A stretch of DNA of 54,354 bases, from positions 1 to 54,354 of IMG/VR virus record IMGVR_UViG_3300035180_000153, one strand, 5' to 3'. The first letter of the stretch is position 1. Each line of letters starts with the position of its first letter. This DNA comes from a virus. The notes beneath the pieces were generated by a model that was not told the origin of the DNA, did no database searches, and saw nothing but the letters and a program-made list of their open reading frames with translations. This document shows, piece by piece, positions 15,315-22,255 of the stretch. Position numbers and translations under genes: made by a program.

Positions 15315-16002
15315 TCAAGCGGCCTCCGTCGTAAAATATATCGCCCTGTCTAGCCCGTTCGCGCCAGTAGCTCGCTGGCTTGTCGCCCCATTGTGTGCGC
15401 GGCTGGCCGTCCGGTTGCGGCCCGTGTGTCGCCGTGGCGATGTCCTCAAGCCGAGCGATCCGCTCAAACTTGCATGGATCAACTTTCGCCAACCGGATCA
15501 CTTCTCCCGCCCGCATGAAGGGGCAACACCAGCAACCGCTTTTCCCTGGAGACGGCAGCCCTTCTGCCTTTATGATTGCTTCGCATCCGTCTCTGTCAAT
15601 ATCTAGATCAACCAATGGCCTAACCCTGTCCGGCATCCGGTGAGCCTCTCCGGCATCCACCCCGATCAACTGCACGCCACCGCCGTTCGCCGCAACGTGC
15701 CGCTCTATCGGCTTGATCTTGCCTTCCACCGTGCATCCGCGAAGCAGGCGGCTTCCGGTAACTTTCAGTCGCTCCCATCGCTCAAGGATTGTTTCTTCAG
15801 GCCTTACCACTTCGAGAGTTTTCCCATGCCTTTCCAACCACGGATTAAAGTGATCGCGAATGTAAGCGTATGTTTCCTGGCGCTCCTCTCCGGTGTCTGA
15901 GAAAACAATCCGCCACGGCTCATACTGAGGAAGCTTACCACTCATCAACAACACGGCCAGCGCAGTGCTATTTACACCACCGCCATAACTCAACCAGAAC
16001 AT
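15277..16002 (-). CDS. PAPS reductase-like / ATP pyrophosphatase enzyme
   Basis: This 241-residue protein has the PP-loop GGGVNST (residues 7-13), which activates a substrate by adenylation, followed by FSDTGEE, as in the PAPS reductase/DndC/adenine nucleotide alpha-hydrolase superfamily. Cysteines at C90, in GCWCCPF (156-162) and in HCGCYDG (235-241) could bind an iron-sulphur cluster or zinc. Phage members are common, and their substrate is unknown. Given the many DNA methyltransferases nearby, a role in nucleic-acid modification (for example sulphur transfer) is possible but unproven. A strong GGAGGAGG ribosome-binding site precedes the ATG. Confidence 0.8.
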   Translation of the reverse strand: MFWLSYGGGVNSTALAVLLMSGKLPQYEPWRIVFSDTGEERQETYAYIRDHFNPWLERHGKTLEVVRPEETILERWERLKVTGSRLLRGCTVEGKIKPIERHVAANGGGVQLIGVDAGEAHRMPDRVRPLVDLDIDRDGCEAIIKAEGLPSPGKSGCWCCPFMRAGEVIRLAKVDPCKFERIARLEDIATATHGPQPDGQPRTQWGDKPASYWRERARQGDIFYDGGRLSDDDPHCGCYDG

Positions 16003-16076
16003 TTAATCCTCCTCCGAAGAACGGATAAATCTGCGTTGCTGTGTTTCTCGTTCATGTTTTTTCTATTCGCGCCACT

Positions 16077-16241
16077 TCACGCTGTTCTGGCCTGATTTAT
16101 TTCTTTCCTCCGCCGTCTTGCGATATCGGCGCAATCGGCGCACTTGTATCCTCTGATGCTTCCTGTTTTGCTCCGCAGGACAGGAGTCCTTCCTTCTATC
16201 GGTTTCTCCATTCTGCAATACCAGCAGAAAAACTTGTTCAT
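16077..16241 (-). CDS. Small zinc-ribbon protein
   Basis: This 54-residue protein has two Cys pairs, CWYC near the N-terminus and CADC in the middle, spaced as in a zinc ribbon, followed by a basic tail (RRRRKE). I chose the ATG at 16241 because it overlaps the previous stop in an ATGA and has GGAAG upstream. It is probably a nucleic-acid-binding accessory protein. No specific family is recognised. Confidence 0.55.
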   Translation of the reverse strand: MNKFFCWYCRMEKPIEGRTPVLRSKTGSIRGYKCADCADIARRRRKEINQARTA

Positions 16242-16426
16242 GCCGCTTCCATATAATGCTTCCTGCACCGAACCGGGTAGCTTTTCATCCCTTTTGCGCA
16301 GTACGCCCTGCCGAACGCTTTTCCGACATGGATACAGCCCTTGCAGGTAGATGCTTCCTTGCGCTCATACGCAATAGCCGGATCGCCGTAACACACCGCT
16401 GGAAGAGCATTGCTTTTTTCTCTCAT
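16238..16426 (-). CDS. Small cysteine-rich protein
   Basis: The start at 16426 overlaps the previous stop in an ATGA; GTG at 16441 is an alternative. The 62-residue product has CKGCIH, then YCAKG and RCRKHY. These Cys and His residues resemble a small zinc-binding phage protein type. Three small Cys-rich genes lie side by side here with 4-base overlaps, so they form one translational unit. Confidence 0.55.
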   Translation of the reverse strand: MREKSNALPAVCYGDPAIAYERKEASTCKGCIHVGKAFGRAYCAKGMKSYPVRCRKHYMEAA

Positions 16427-16728
16427 GGCTTCCATTTGCACCCACTACATGCATACCAAGGTGTCGTCTTACCGCCAGCGGAGTCGCACAATTTCCTGAC
16501 ATGGGCATTTCCGCCAGGTTTCCAATGCTGACAGTTGCGAGTCATGCGGAATTTGTACCACTTGCCCGGAAACTCTTCGGAGTATACGTTCCGCACGAAT
16601 GCAGGGCGATTATAGCAGCTTGGGCGCTCAATTACTTCGGGCGCTTGGGTGCGCTGAAACCACATTTGCCGCACGTCTCCCAAGTCGCTTTCGATTTTTA
16701 TTACCCCTTTTTCCATTTTGTTACCCAT
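16423..16728 (-). CDS. Unknown protein with C-terminal Cys motif
   Basis: This 101-residue protein has an N-terminal charged region, a central aromatic block (FPGKWYKFRM) and a C-terminal part with several cysteines ending YACSGCKWKP. The ATG at 16728 has no strong ribosome-binding site; a second ATG 12 bases later is equally possible. It forms a coupled unit with the two cysteine-rich genes that follow. No family is recognised. Confidence 0.5.
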   Translation of the reverse strand: MGNKMEKGVIKIESDLGDVRQMWFQRTQAPEVIERPSCYNRPAFVRNVYSEEFPGKWYKFRMTRNCQHWKPGGNAHVRKLCDSAGGKTTPWYACSGCKWKP

Positions 16729-16738
16729 TTTCTGGTGC

Positions 16739-16993
16739 TTATTCTGCGTTGGGCGTCACCCGCTGCTTGCAGATAAACGCGCCGTCCTTCGCAAATCCTT
16801 TGAAAAATTCCCCGCTAATCAACGTTTGTGCCGGAATCGTGAATGGCATCAGCGCCTCGGCGACCTTATGGAATTGTTCCATCGAAATATCGAACCTTTC
16901 GTACAGCGCCTGCTCAATGGCATTACTGTCTGCCGTCTCTTCGTCCATCCCTAGTACAACCACCGCGAGTTCTTCAGCGTCCATCCAGTCCAT
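16739..16993 (-). CDS. Small acidic unknown protein
   Basis: I chose the ATG at 16993, preceded by CAGGAG; the longer reading from 17020 is less likely. The 84-residue product is acidic at the N-terminus (MDWMDAEELAVVVLGMDE) and has a helix-rich middle (QALYERFDISMEQFHKVAEAL) and a C-terminal FFKGFAKDGAFICKQ. Proteins with this layout are common in early regions of lambdoid-type phages, without a known function. Confidence 0.55.
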   Translation of the reverse strand: MDWMDAEELAVVVLGMDEETADSNAIEQALYERFDISMEQFHKVAEALMPFTIPAQTLISGEFFKGFAKDGAFICKQRVTPNAE

Positions 16994-17062
16994 TTCAATC
17001 TCCTGTAAAAAGTGCCGCACAACCCAGCGGCCAATCGATAGTCGATAGATCAGCCACCTTAC

Positions 17063-17401
17063 CTATGCGTTAGGCCCAGCCGCTTTCGACGCCCTTAACG
17101 CAGCAAGCACACCCCGTGTCATAGCGGCAATGTTGCGCCCATTGTCCCGATACATCAGTGTCAGTCGCCGTATAGCAGTCAGTGCATCCGCCTCGGACAG
17201 ATTGGAAAGTCCGCCGAAGTGCGCAATGTCTGCGATCTGCCTTAGCGTTTTATTTTCCTCCGCTACGCCGGTTTCTCGACGCGTTCTCAGTTCGCGCAGC
17301 CATCGCGCAAGCTCCGCATGTTCATTGCCGCAGTCCGTACCGCGGAACTTGTAAGCCTGCGCGTCTGCGTGTGCTATCGCTTCGTCAATTGTCAAATTCA
17401 T
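17063..17401 (-). CDS. Small helical unknown protein
   Basis: This 112-residue protein has a helical N-terminus with DEAIAHADAQAY, a conserved-looking NEHAELARWLRELR segment and a C-terminal alanine-rich helix. GGAGAC precedes the ATG. Similar helical proteins with an HAELA-LRELR pattern occur in many phage early regions without a function. It lies next to the tRNA gene, which separates it from the methyltransferase cluster. Confidence 0.5.
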   Translation of the reverse strand: MNLTIDEAIAHADAQAYKFRGTDCGNEHAELARWLRELRTRRETGVAEENKTLRQIADIAHFGGLSNLSEADALTAIRRLTLMYRDNGRNIAAMTRGVLAALRASKAAGPNA

Positions 17402-17463
17402 GTCTCCGTAGTGCGCTCTAACACAACAGTCCGCGCGGACGTTTTGGCAATGAAGGGTTACTA

Positions 17464-17541
17464 TGGTGGGCCGTGCAGGATTCGAACCTGACTTCCTCCC
17501 AATTATGAGTTGGGTGCTCTAACCGATTGAGCTACCGGCCC
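17464..17541 (-). tRNA. tRNA with CAT anticodon (Met, or Ile2 if modified)
   Basis: On the minus strand a cloverleaf starts GGGCCGG and ends with an encoded CCA. The anticodon loop is CTCATAA on a CCCAA/TTGGG stem; the D-arm has AGCTCAATCGGTTAGAGC and the T-loop TTCGAAT. There is one mismatch in the acceptor stem (position 7) and one at the base of the T-stem. The body looks most like elongator tRNA-Met, but CAT tRNAs can be converted to read ATA by lysidine synthase. A phage-borne tRNA could offset codon bias or replace a tRNA cleaved by the host. Confidence 0.9.
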
Positions 17542-17568
17542 GTGTTTTCAGATTTTGCTCTTCAGGCG

Positions 17569-17865
17569 TTATCCGTCAATACACCCATACCCAAAGCAAT
17601 CATGTGCAGGGGAAGCACATTTTCCACTCGGGCATCCCGAATCGTTTTGTGCCGCCATGTTCCGCACATGACGCGCAATTTGCAGCAGCCTGTTATGCGC
17701 CTTTTTGTCTGGTGCATATTCAAGTTCGATCAACGTTGCCGCATCTTCAAGTGCGGCAGCAGCAACAGCTTGCCCAAACTTGGCAAGATCGGGCCACCAT
17801 TCTGCCGAAGGTTCGGCAGCACAGGATTGGAAGAAAATTCGCTTCAATGCATTATAATCAATCAT
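17569..17865 (-). CDS. Small unknown protein with Cys-rich tail
   Basis: This 98-residue protein has a helical body (ALKRIFFQSC, then QAVAAAALEDAATLIELEY) and a C-terminal tail with five cysteines (CPSGKCASPAHDCFGYGC). AAGGAG lies upstream and overlaps the stop of the cytosine methyltransferase gene. It might be a partner of that enzyme, but only adjacency supports this. Confidence 0.5.
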   Translation of the reverse strand: MIDYNALKRIFFQSCAAEPSAEWWPDLAKFGQAVAAAALEDAATLIELEYAPDKKAHNRLLQIARHVRNMAAQNDSGCPSGKCASPAHDCFGYGCIDG

Positions 17866-17869
17866 TGCA

Positions 17870-18601
17870 TTACTCCTTACATTCGGCGTTGTGCGTCACC
17901 GCCCGCAGTAGCTCGTAAGCTACTTGCGGAACTATTGCGTTACCGATGGCGCGGTATCTAGCCACCCTGTCGGGTATCCCATCAGCCACAAGGCAAATTC
18001 CGGGTTCAGTTTTTGCCCACCGTGCAGCGCCCCAACTTGCGCTGCAAGCGTCACCGTCTGCCCTTTTGCCTTCAACTTCCCTGCGTATTCCGGGTCTTTC
18101 GAGCGGGCCTGATTTATCATCCCTACCGTTGGCGTTCGCCACCACCCAAACCCGCTCCCGGATGTGTAAGGCTCCGACGGCACAAGCCGGAATAACAACC
18201 GCCCTCGCGGCGTAGTCGAGGTTTTCCAGGTCAGAGAGCACATCGTCGAGGCCCATCGTGATGTGACCAGCAACATTTTCAGATACCACCCAAGTTGGTC
18301 TTGCTTGCTCAATAATTCGGCGCATTTCCGGCCAGAGGTGACGGTCATCTTCTGTGCCTCTCCTTTTGCCAACAAGGCTGAATGGTTGGCACGGGTATCC
18401 ACCGGAAATAAGCTCGACGCCTCGAAACAATCGTCCATCTAAATCCCTCACATCGTTATGTATAGGCACACCAGGCCACCGTGCCGCCAGCACCGACTTA
18501 CAAAAATCATCTTTCTCACAGAATCCAACTGTTTCAAACCCTGCCCACTTCGCGGCTAGTGCAAAACCGCCGATTCCTGAAAAAATGTCTAGGTGTCTCA
18601 T
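17870..18601 (-). CDS. DNA cytosine-5 methyltransferase
   Basis: This enzyme transfers a methyl group from SAM to C5 of cytosine. The ordered C5-MTase motifs are present: FSGIGGF (7-13), GGYPCQPFS with catalytic C71, ENV (108-110), RERVWVV, and the C-terminal RAIGNAIVPQ. At 243 residues it is short, with a reduced target-recognition region between motifs VIII and IX. The start at 18601 is the first residue of the motif I region; longer readings upstream carry unrelated sequence. It is one of four early-region methyltransferases, probably protecting phage DNA from restriction. A different-frame ORF with its own recognisable pattern lies inside it. Confidence 0.9.
   Translation of the reverse strand: MRHLDIFSGIGGFALAAKWAGFETVGFCEKDDFCKSVLAARWPGVPIHNDVRDLDGRLFRGVELISGGYPCQPFSLVGKRRGTEDDRHLWPEMRRIIEQARPTWVVSENVAGHITMGLDDVLSDLENLDYAARAVVIPACAVGALHIRERVWVVANANGRDDKSGPLERPGIRREVEGKRADGDACSASWGAARWAKTEPGICLVADGIPDRVARYRAIGNAIVPQVAYELLRAVTHNAECKE
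17932..18438 (-). CDS. Out-of-frame ORF inside the cytosine methyltransferase gene (uncertain)
   Basis: This 168-codon ORF lies entirely within the methyltransferase gene in another minus-strand frame. Its peptide has segments I recognise from a family of phage proteins found with C5-MTases: SGRKCAELLSKQDQLG, CSLTWKTSTTPRGRLLF, WWRTPTVG and LNPEFALWLMGYPTGW. It may be a true overlapping gene, a companion domain reached by frameshifting, or a shadow that looks conserved because the methyltransferase frame is conserved. No clear start signal was found. Confidence 0.25.
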   Translation of the reverse strand: MDDCFEASSLFPVDTRANHSALLAKGEAQKMTVTSGRKCAELLSKQDQLGWYLKMLLVTSRWASTMCSLTWKTSTTPRGRLLFRLVPSEPYTSGSGFGWWRTPTVGMINQARSKDPEYAGKLKAKGQTVTLAAQVGALHGGQKLNPEFALWLMGYPTGWLDTAPSVTQ

Positions 18602-18638
18602 AGTCAAAAACGCATAACACTGGTACGGCCATTCAACT

Positions 18639-19361
18639 TTATGCCCCAAACATCGCCGCTTGCCGTTGTGCATCCTCAACCCGCTGACAGGCCATATCAA
18701 AGTAGCGGGGTTCAATCTCAATGCCAACAAACCTACGCCCCAAACTTACTGCCGCCACCCCGGTAGTTCCGCTACCCATAAACGGATCGAGCGCAACGCC
18801 TCCAGGCTTCACGATCGAAGCAACTATCTTTTCCATCATCGGCAACCATTTTTGTGTTGGATGATCGCACTTTTCTTTTGATCTTATACCGTTGCGGTAG
18901 CTATCCGCTACAACAACATTGCAGCGTTTTGTGTCGGTATCTCCAAACCACGCGCCTGGCTTGTAGCCGTACATTGCAAGTTCAAACCCAGAAGGCCACC
19001 AGTTTCCCGGCATTGCAACAGGAGGGCATAATTTCACCTTTGCGAATGGCTTCGGTGTCATTCCTGCGCCACGCGCTGCCGCCGCAATCCCCGCGTATTG
19101 TTCGCAAGAACAAAAAACATGGAAAGATTGAGCAATTCCAAAAGCTAAAGATAAAGCCGGGATAACAACCGCGTCCGTTATGCCTTCCGTGTCAAAATGG
19201 AACTCCATACGCCTGGTTCCGTCAAAATCGCTCGTGCCAAACTTGTTGAGTATCTCGTATGGAGGATCTGCCACCACAGAGTCAACCGCTTCCAGTGTTG
19301 GCAATACATCTAGGCAATCCCCTAGGTAAAGTGTTGCAAGCCCTATTTTCTCAACTCTCAT
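18639..19361 (-). CDS. DNA amino-methyltransferase (N4-C or N6-A), beta class
   Basis: This 240-residue enzyme has the catalytic ADPPYE (31-36) in the N-terminal half and the SAM-binding DPFMGSGTTG in the C-terminal half, the order of beta-class methyltransferases. HPTQKW precedes the SAM motif. The target sequence cannot be read from the protein. The ATG at 19361 lies inside the end of the upstream gene by 11 bases. It belongs to the methyltransferase group in the early operon and probably has an anti-restriction role. Confidence 0.9.
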   Translation of the reverse strand: MRVEKIGLATLYLGDCLDVLPTLEAVDSVVADPPYEILNKFGTSDFDGTRRMEFHFDTEGITDAVVIPALSLAFGIAQSFHVFCSCEQYAGIAAAARGAGMTPKPFAKVKLCPPVAMPGNWWPSGFELAMYGYKPGAWFGDTDTKRCNVVVADSYRNGIRSKEKCDHPTQKWLPMMEKIVASIVKPGGVALDPFMGSGTTGVAAVSLGRRFVGIEIEPRYFDMACQRVEDAQRQAAMFGA

Positions 19362-19560
19362 TACCGTCAATCATCTCGTTAACATTGGCATCGATTGCAC
19401 AGTCTATCCGATCCCGCACCCATCTAGCACCTCCCAAGAGGCGCAACTTCTCCCGCTGCGCCGCCGTCACCCGCAGGGAAAGCGTTACAGTCTGCTCTCC
19501 ATTTTTTATCGGCTTACGGCCCTGCCCACGGCCTGGGCCGCCTCGCTTTTTTTCTGCCAT
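19351..19560 (-). CDS. Small basic DNA-binding-like protein
   Basis: This 69-residue protein starts MAEKKRGGPGRGQGRKP, a basic Gly-rich arm (like an AT-hook or tail clamp). It continues with a strand (TVTLSLRVT) and two helices (AAQREKLRLLGGARWVRDRI), the order of ribbon-helix-helix regulators. This small protein type is frequent in proteobacterial phages. It probably binds DNA; its target is unknown. The start at 19560 follows a GGA at suitable distance. Confidence 0.6.
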   Translation of the reverse strand: MAEKKRGGPGRGQGRKPIKNGEQTVTLSLRVTAAQREKLRLLGGARWVRDRIDCAIDANVNEMIDGNES

Positions 19561-19608
19561 GCTTCTGGATTCCACTAATCGTTATTAGATGTTTATAGTA
19601 GCACAAAA

Positions 19609-20169
19609 TCAAACAACTCGCAAGCACTTTTTGGCGACTTCGGTTTGCGCGCGAACCTCCTTAGCTTTGTGCGTGTATTCCGCTTTAATGGCCTTGATTT
19701 CCTCAATGGTGTATTTCTTTGCCGCATGATTGCCTTCCAGCCATTCGACTCGATCAATTCCGATTCGCTCAATCAAGCCTCTCCGGTACTCGACAATATT
19801 CCCGCTTAGGTGATCGTTGCACGGAGCACACTGCTTATGTACGTTCAATTCATCGAACCTTAGCTCGGGGCATGCGCCTACACTTCTATAGTGTCCTGCG
19901 TGCCATTGTCCCTGATGTTGCCTGCCGCATGATATGCAAGGCTTGTCGTGATCGCGCATGCGAATGTACCGATTGAAAGCTGCTTGTGCTTCTTTTAGCC
20001 AATCTGCGCGGCTTTTCAGCTTATGTTTTGCCGCCCGGTGTTCCTTGCGAATCCGCTTCGCTTTGGCGGTTTCAGCCGCTATAACGGCGCACTCTAAACT
20101 GCATACGGATTGCAATGGCCTGACTGGCTGGAATGGTGCGCGGCAGACTGAGCATTTTTTCTGCCTCAT
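19609..20169 (-). CDS. ninG: NinG-like recombination protein
   Basis: This 186-residue protein matches lambda NinG (Rap): an N-terminal CxxC (C6, C9) and a second pair in CSLEC, a basic helical linker, a central CISCGRQHQGQWHAGHYRS segment with zinc-binding Cys and His, and NVHKQCAPCNDHLSGN, which resembles an HNH-like core. In lambda, Rap is a structure-specific endonuclease acting on recombination intermediates. It overlaps the RusA-like gene by an ATGA, so two junction-processing proteins are translated together. Confidence 0.88.
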   Translation of the reverse strand: MRQKKCSVCRAPFQPVRPLQSVCSLECAVIAAETAKAKRIRKEHRAAKHKLKSRADWLKEAQAAFNRYIRMRDHDKPCISCGRQHQGQWHAGHYRSVGACPELRFDELNVHKQCAPCNDHLSGNIVEYRRGLIERIGIDRVEWLEGNHAAKKYTIEEIKAIKAEYTHKAKEVRAQTEVAKKCLRVV

Positions 20170-20657
20170 ACTTCGCACCACAAAACCGTCAATCCACCAT
20201 CAGGAAGAGGATTACTAACCTCCGCAACAACCCTTACTACCTGTCTATCGTTATGCCATGCAACGCCTTTGAGCGCGTCTCTGACAGCTTCTATTGTGTC
20301 GATGTCGATTCTTGACTTGCTTGGCTGTCCGTCCTTTTTAGCCCTTGGGTGCAGCATGATGGTTAGCGATATCGGCTTGTCCGAAATCTTCACGCCAGCT
20401 TCTTTTGCTTTCGATGCGGCTTTGATCTTCCAATACCTTGATTCTGGTGACGGGCGACTGGTGCTGGGCGAGTAAGGCAAACTCAAAGATTGCATTGCTG
20501 GTATTTTTACCAGCTTCCTGAGCGTTTCCAGTTCGTCGATCACGGCATGGATCGCCATGCCGATTTCGCGCTGAGATGGAAGCGAGATTTCTTCGCCTCT
20601 GCGCCACTTGTTGAAATTACGCAAAACTTCAAGAGCGTCTTTGTCAATGTTGTTCAT
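20166..20657 (-). CDS. rusA: RusA-like Holliday junction resolvase with extra N-terminal domain
   Basis: The C-terminal 80 residues match RusA: a strand with LTIMLHP, the acidic RIDIDTIEAVRDALKGV, then WHNDRQVVRV and a Pro-Asp-Gly-Gly strand. RusA resolves four-way junctions using conserved Asp residues. The N-terminal 50 residues (FNKWRRGEE, then IGMAIHAVIDELETL) form a separate helical domain that I recall as the start of many stand-alone phage proteins. A low-complexity Ser-Pro linker joins the two (about 55-70). The family is normally about 120 residues; this one is 163, a fusion. Confidence 0.8.
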   Translation of the reverse strand: MNNIDKDALEVLRNFNKWRRGEEISLPSQREIGMAIHAVIDELETLRKLVKIPAMQSLSLPYSPSTSRPSPESRYWKIKAASKAKEAGVKISDKPISLTIMLHPRAKKDGQPSKSRIDIDTIEAVRDALKGVAWHNDRQVVRVVAEVSNPLPDGGLTVLWCEV

Positions 20658-20660
20658 GCG

Positions 20661-21326
20661 TTATTCCCCAAACATTGCCAGTTGCGCAGTGGCCTGTTCA
20701 AAACGTTTTTTTGCTGCGTTGTAATAGTCTGTGTCAATCTCACAACCTACAAAATCAACACCAAAATAGTGCGCGGCTATCGCGCTACTGCCACTACCAA
20801 GGTGTGTATCAAGTATCCGCTGACCAGGTTTGGCGTAGTTCGTGAAAATCCATTCGTACAACTTTACGGGCTTTTGTGTTGGGTGTATCTTGCCTTTCTC
20901 AGCAAGCACTGAACGCCTCCACAGTTTTGCCGGAGTTTGTATGCTGCTCCATGCCAGTTCGCACATCGCCAAACTAAAATCATGGGGCTGCACCTTGTCC
21001 CATATCAAAAACCCTTGTGTCGCGCCAAGGTAGTCGAGGAAGTAGTTACCTCCCCAAATAATTTGATTACGGCTCGCGCGCATCAGTTCGGAAAAGTATT
21101 CTGCGTCTGGTGTCTCGTCATCCCAAGACTTTCTAGTATGCTGCTGTCGCACAGGTTTCGAGCTAATCCCAATCCCATAAGGCGGGTCAACACAAGAAAG
21201 ATCAAATTCTCCATCGTTGATATGTTTCATTACCTCCATGCAATCCGAGTTTATCAGCAAGACGTTTCCGCTTCTGTAATGAACAGGAAACAGCGCTTGC
21301 AGCCTGTCTTGAATTAAATCCGACAT
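20661..21326 (-). CDS. DNA adenine-type methyltransferase, beta class
   Basis: This 221-residue enzyme has DPPYG (47-51) and, near the C-terminus, DTHLGSGSSAIAA (SAM-binding region), with HPTQKPVKLYEW between. It resembles phage N6-adenine methyltransferases of the beta class. The two early beta-class enzymes share order but differ in sequence, so they probably have different targets. I chose the ATG at 21326 because AGGA lies 6 bases upstream. Confidence 0.9.
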   Translation of the reverse strand: MSDLIQDRLQALFPVHYRSGNVLLINSDCMEVMKHINDGEFDLSCVDPPYGIGISSKPVRQQHTRKSWDDETPDAEYFSELMRASRNQIIWGGNYFLDYLGATQGFLIWDKVQPHDFSLAMCELAWSSIQTPAKLWRRSVLAEKGKIHPTQKPVKLYEWIFTNYAKPGQRILDTHLGSGSSAIAAHYFGVDFVGCEIDTDYYNAAKKRFEQATAQLAMFGE

Positions 21327-21332
21327 AATCAA

Positions 21333-21483
21333 TCCTCGTCGATAAGGCCGCGTCAGTCGACTGACTTTATGCTTTAGACGCCTCGATCTCGCCTGCCCAT
21401 TGCCTTGCGTCTGCTACGTAAAATATTAAATTTTTATTATTTGCTTTGTTATAAGCAAACTGTAGATGCACTATTACAGTGCT
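21333..21483. other. AT-rich spacer with a 14-bp palindrome and small hairpins
   Basis: No gene is seen here. GTCAGTCGACTGAC at 21352-21365 is a perfect 14-bp palindrome, suited to a dimeric DNA-binding protein. TTTGCTT and AAGCAAA form a 7-bp stem at 21440-21459 in a stretch of A and T. CACT/AGTG forms a small hairpin near the ninB stop. The AT-rich hairpins could weaken or end transcription after ninB. Confidence 0.55.
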
Positions 21484-21939
21484 TTAACACTTATAATATT
21501 TTTTCGGGTCAGCGCTAAATTTAACCCCGCGTTCAATGCCGAACGTTTCGATTAGAATTATTAAATCATTCATTTCTTTTATGCTCATCTTGCTGGTTCT
21601 TCTTCCTAAAATAACAAACCCTGTTCCTTGTATGTTTGGAACAACTTTAGACTGAACAAGTCCCGCTGTAAGAAGATCTTTGAATTCCTCATCAGAAAGC
21701 TTTATCCCATGCCAATCTGTTTGTTTCGCAATATCGCCTAACAAAACCCACATAAGCGCATTTTGCTCAAGGCTCCTGGTACGCTTCTTAGGCGTCCAAG
21801 TCAACTCACCGGCCAGGCCGTCATCCAGTGCTGCGGTAGCTGCATCCCATACTTTTCGGAATGCAGCGCTCGCCATCGCTGGCGCGGTGATTACCTCGCA
21901 AACCTGCTCGTGGATGATGGTTTCGTTTCCTAAAATCAA
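21484..21939 (-). CDS. ninB: NinB-like recombination protein
   Basis: This 151-residue protein matches lambda NinB (Orf), a recombination mediator that binds single-stranded DNA and SSB and can replace host RecFOR. Visible family segments are TWTPKKRTRSLEQNALMW, GDIAKQTDWHGIKLSDEEFKD, VVPNIQGTGFVILGRRTS and MNDLIILIE. It starts with TTG at 21939 after GAGG. It sits between replication genes and the methyltransferase/RusA/NinG group, as in the lambda nin region. Confidence 0.9.
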   Translation of the reverse strand: MILGNETIIHEQVCEVITAPAMASAAFRKVWDAATAALDDGLAGELTWTPKKRTRSLEQNALMWVLLGDIAKQTDWHGIKLSDEEFKDLLTAGLVQSKVVPNIQGTGFVILGRRTSKMSIKEMNDLIILIETFGIERGVKFSADPKKYYKC

Positions 21940-22254
21940 TCAAGACCTCAATCTATCGGCCACGCGGGTTGCGTATCCTGCAATATCCACCCATGAATCA
22001 TCATAGTTAGGATCGCCGCACAAGATTCTGCTGATCTTGTGCGCATTCATTTCCAATGCCTCTTTCATGTCGGCATCCAGCGATTCCCAATTCGGGCCGC
22101 TTCGCATTACAGCCTTAAGTGCTTGTGACAATTTTGCGTTGTCCGCGAATGCGCCATACCTTGATCCACGAAGAGCAAGCAGCGGATCGGAGTGTTGTCC
22201 TGGGTTAAGTGGATCGTACGTTTCTACCTGGTGTTGTTGTTCGGCGGCGTTCAT
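21940..22254 (-). CDS. DUF6378-like phage protein
   Basis: This 104-residue protein contains LALRGSRYGAFADNA, LSQALKAVM, and EALEMNAHKISRILCGDPNYDDSWVDIAGYA. I recognise this pattern as a widespread phage family listed as a DUF (I believe DUF6378). The His-Lys and Asp-Asp-Ser residues resemble the metal-binding helices of MazG-type nucleotide pyrophosphohydrolases, so a nucleotide-pool role is possible. It is coupled to ninB, which starts at its stop codon. Confidence 0.65.
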   Translation of the reverse strand: MNAAEQQHQVETYDPLNPGQHSDPLLALRGSRYGAFADNAKLSQALKAVMRSGPNWESLDADMKEALEMNAHKISRILCGDPNYDDSWVDIAGYATRVADRLRS

Positions 22255-22255
22255 C

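Noticed and set aside
17402-17601. attP site at the tRNA gene
   Set aside because: Phage attachment sites often involve tRNA sequences, but no integrase gene is seen anywhere in the window and the tRNA is complete with CCA.
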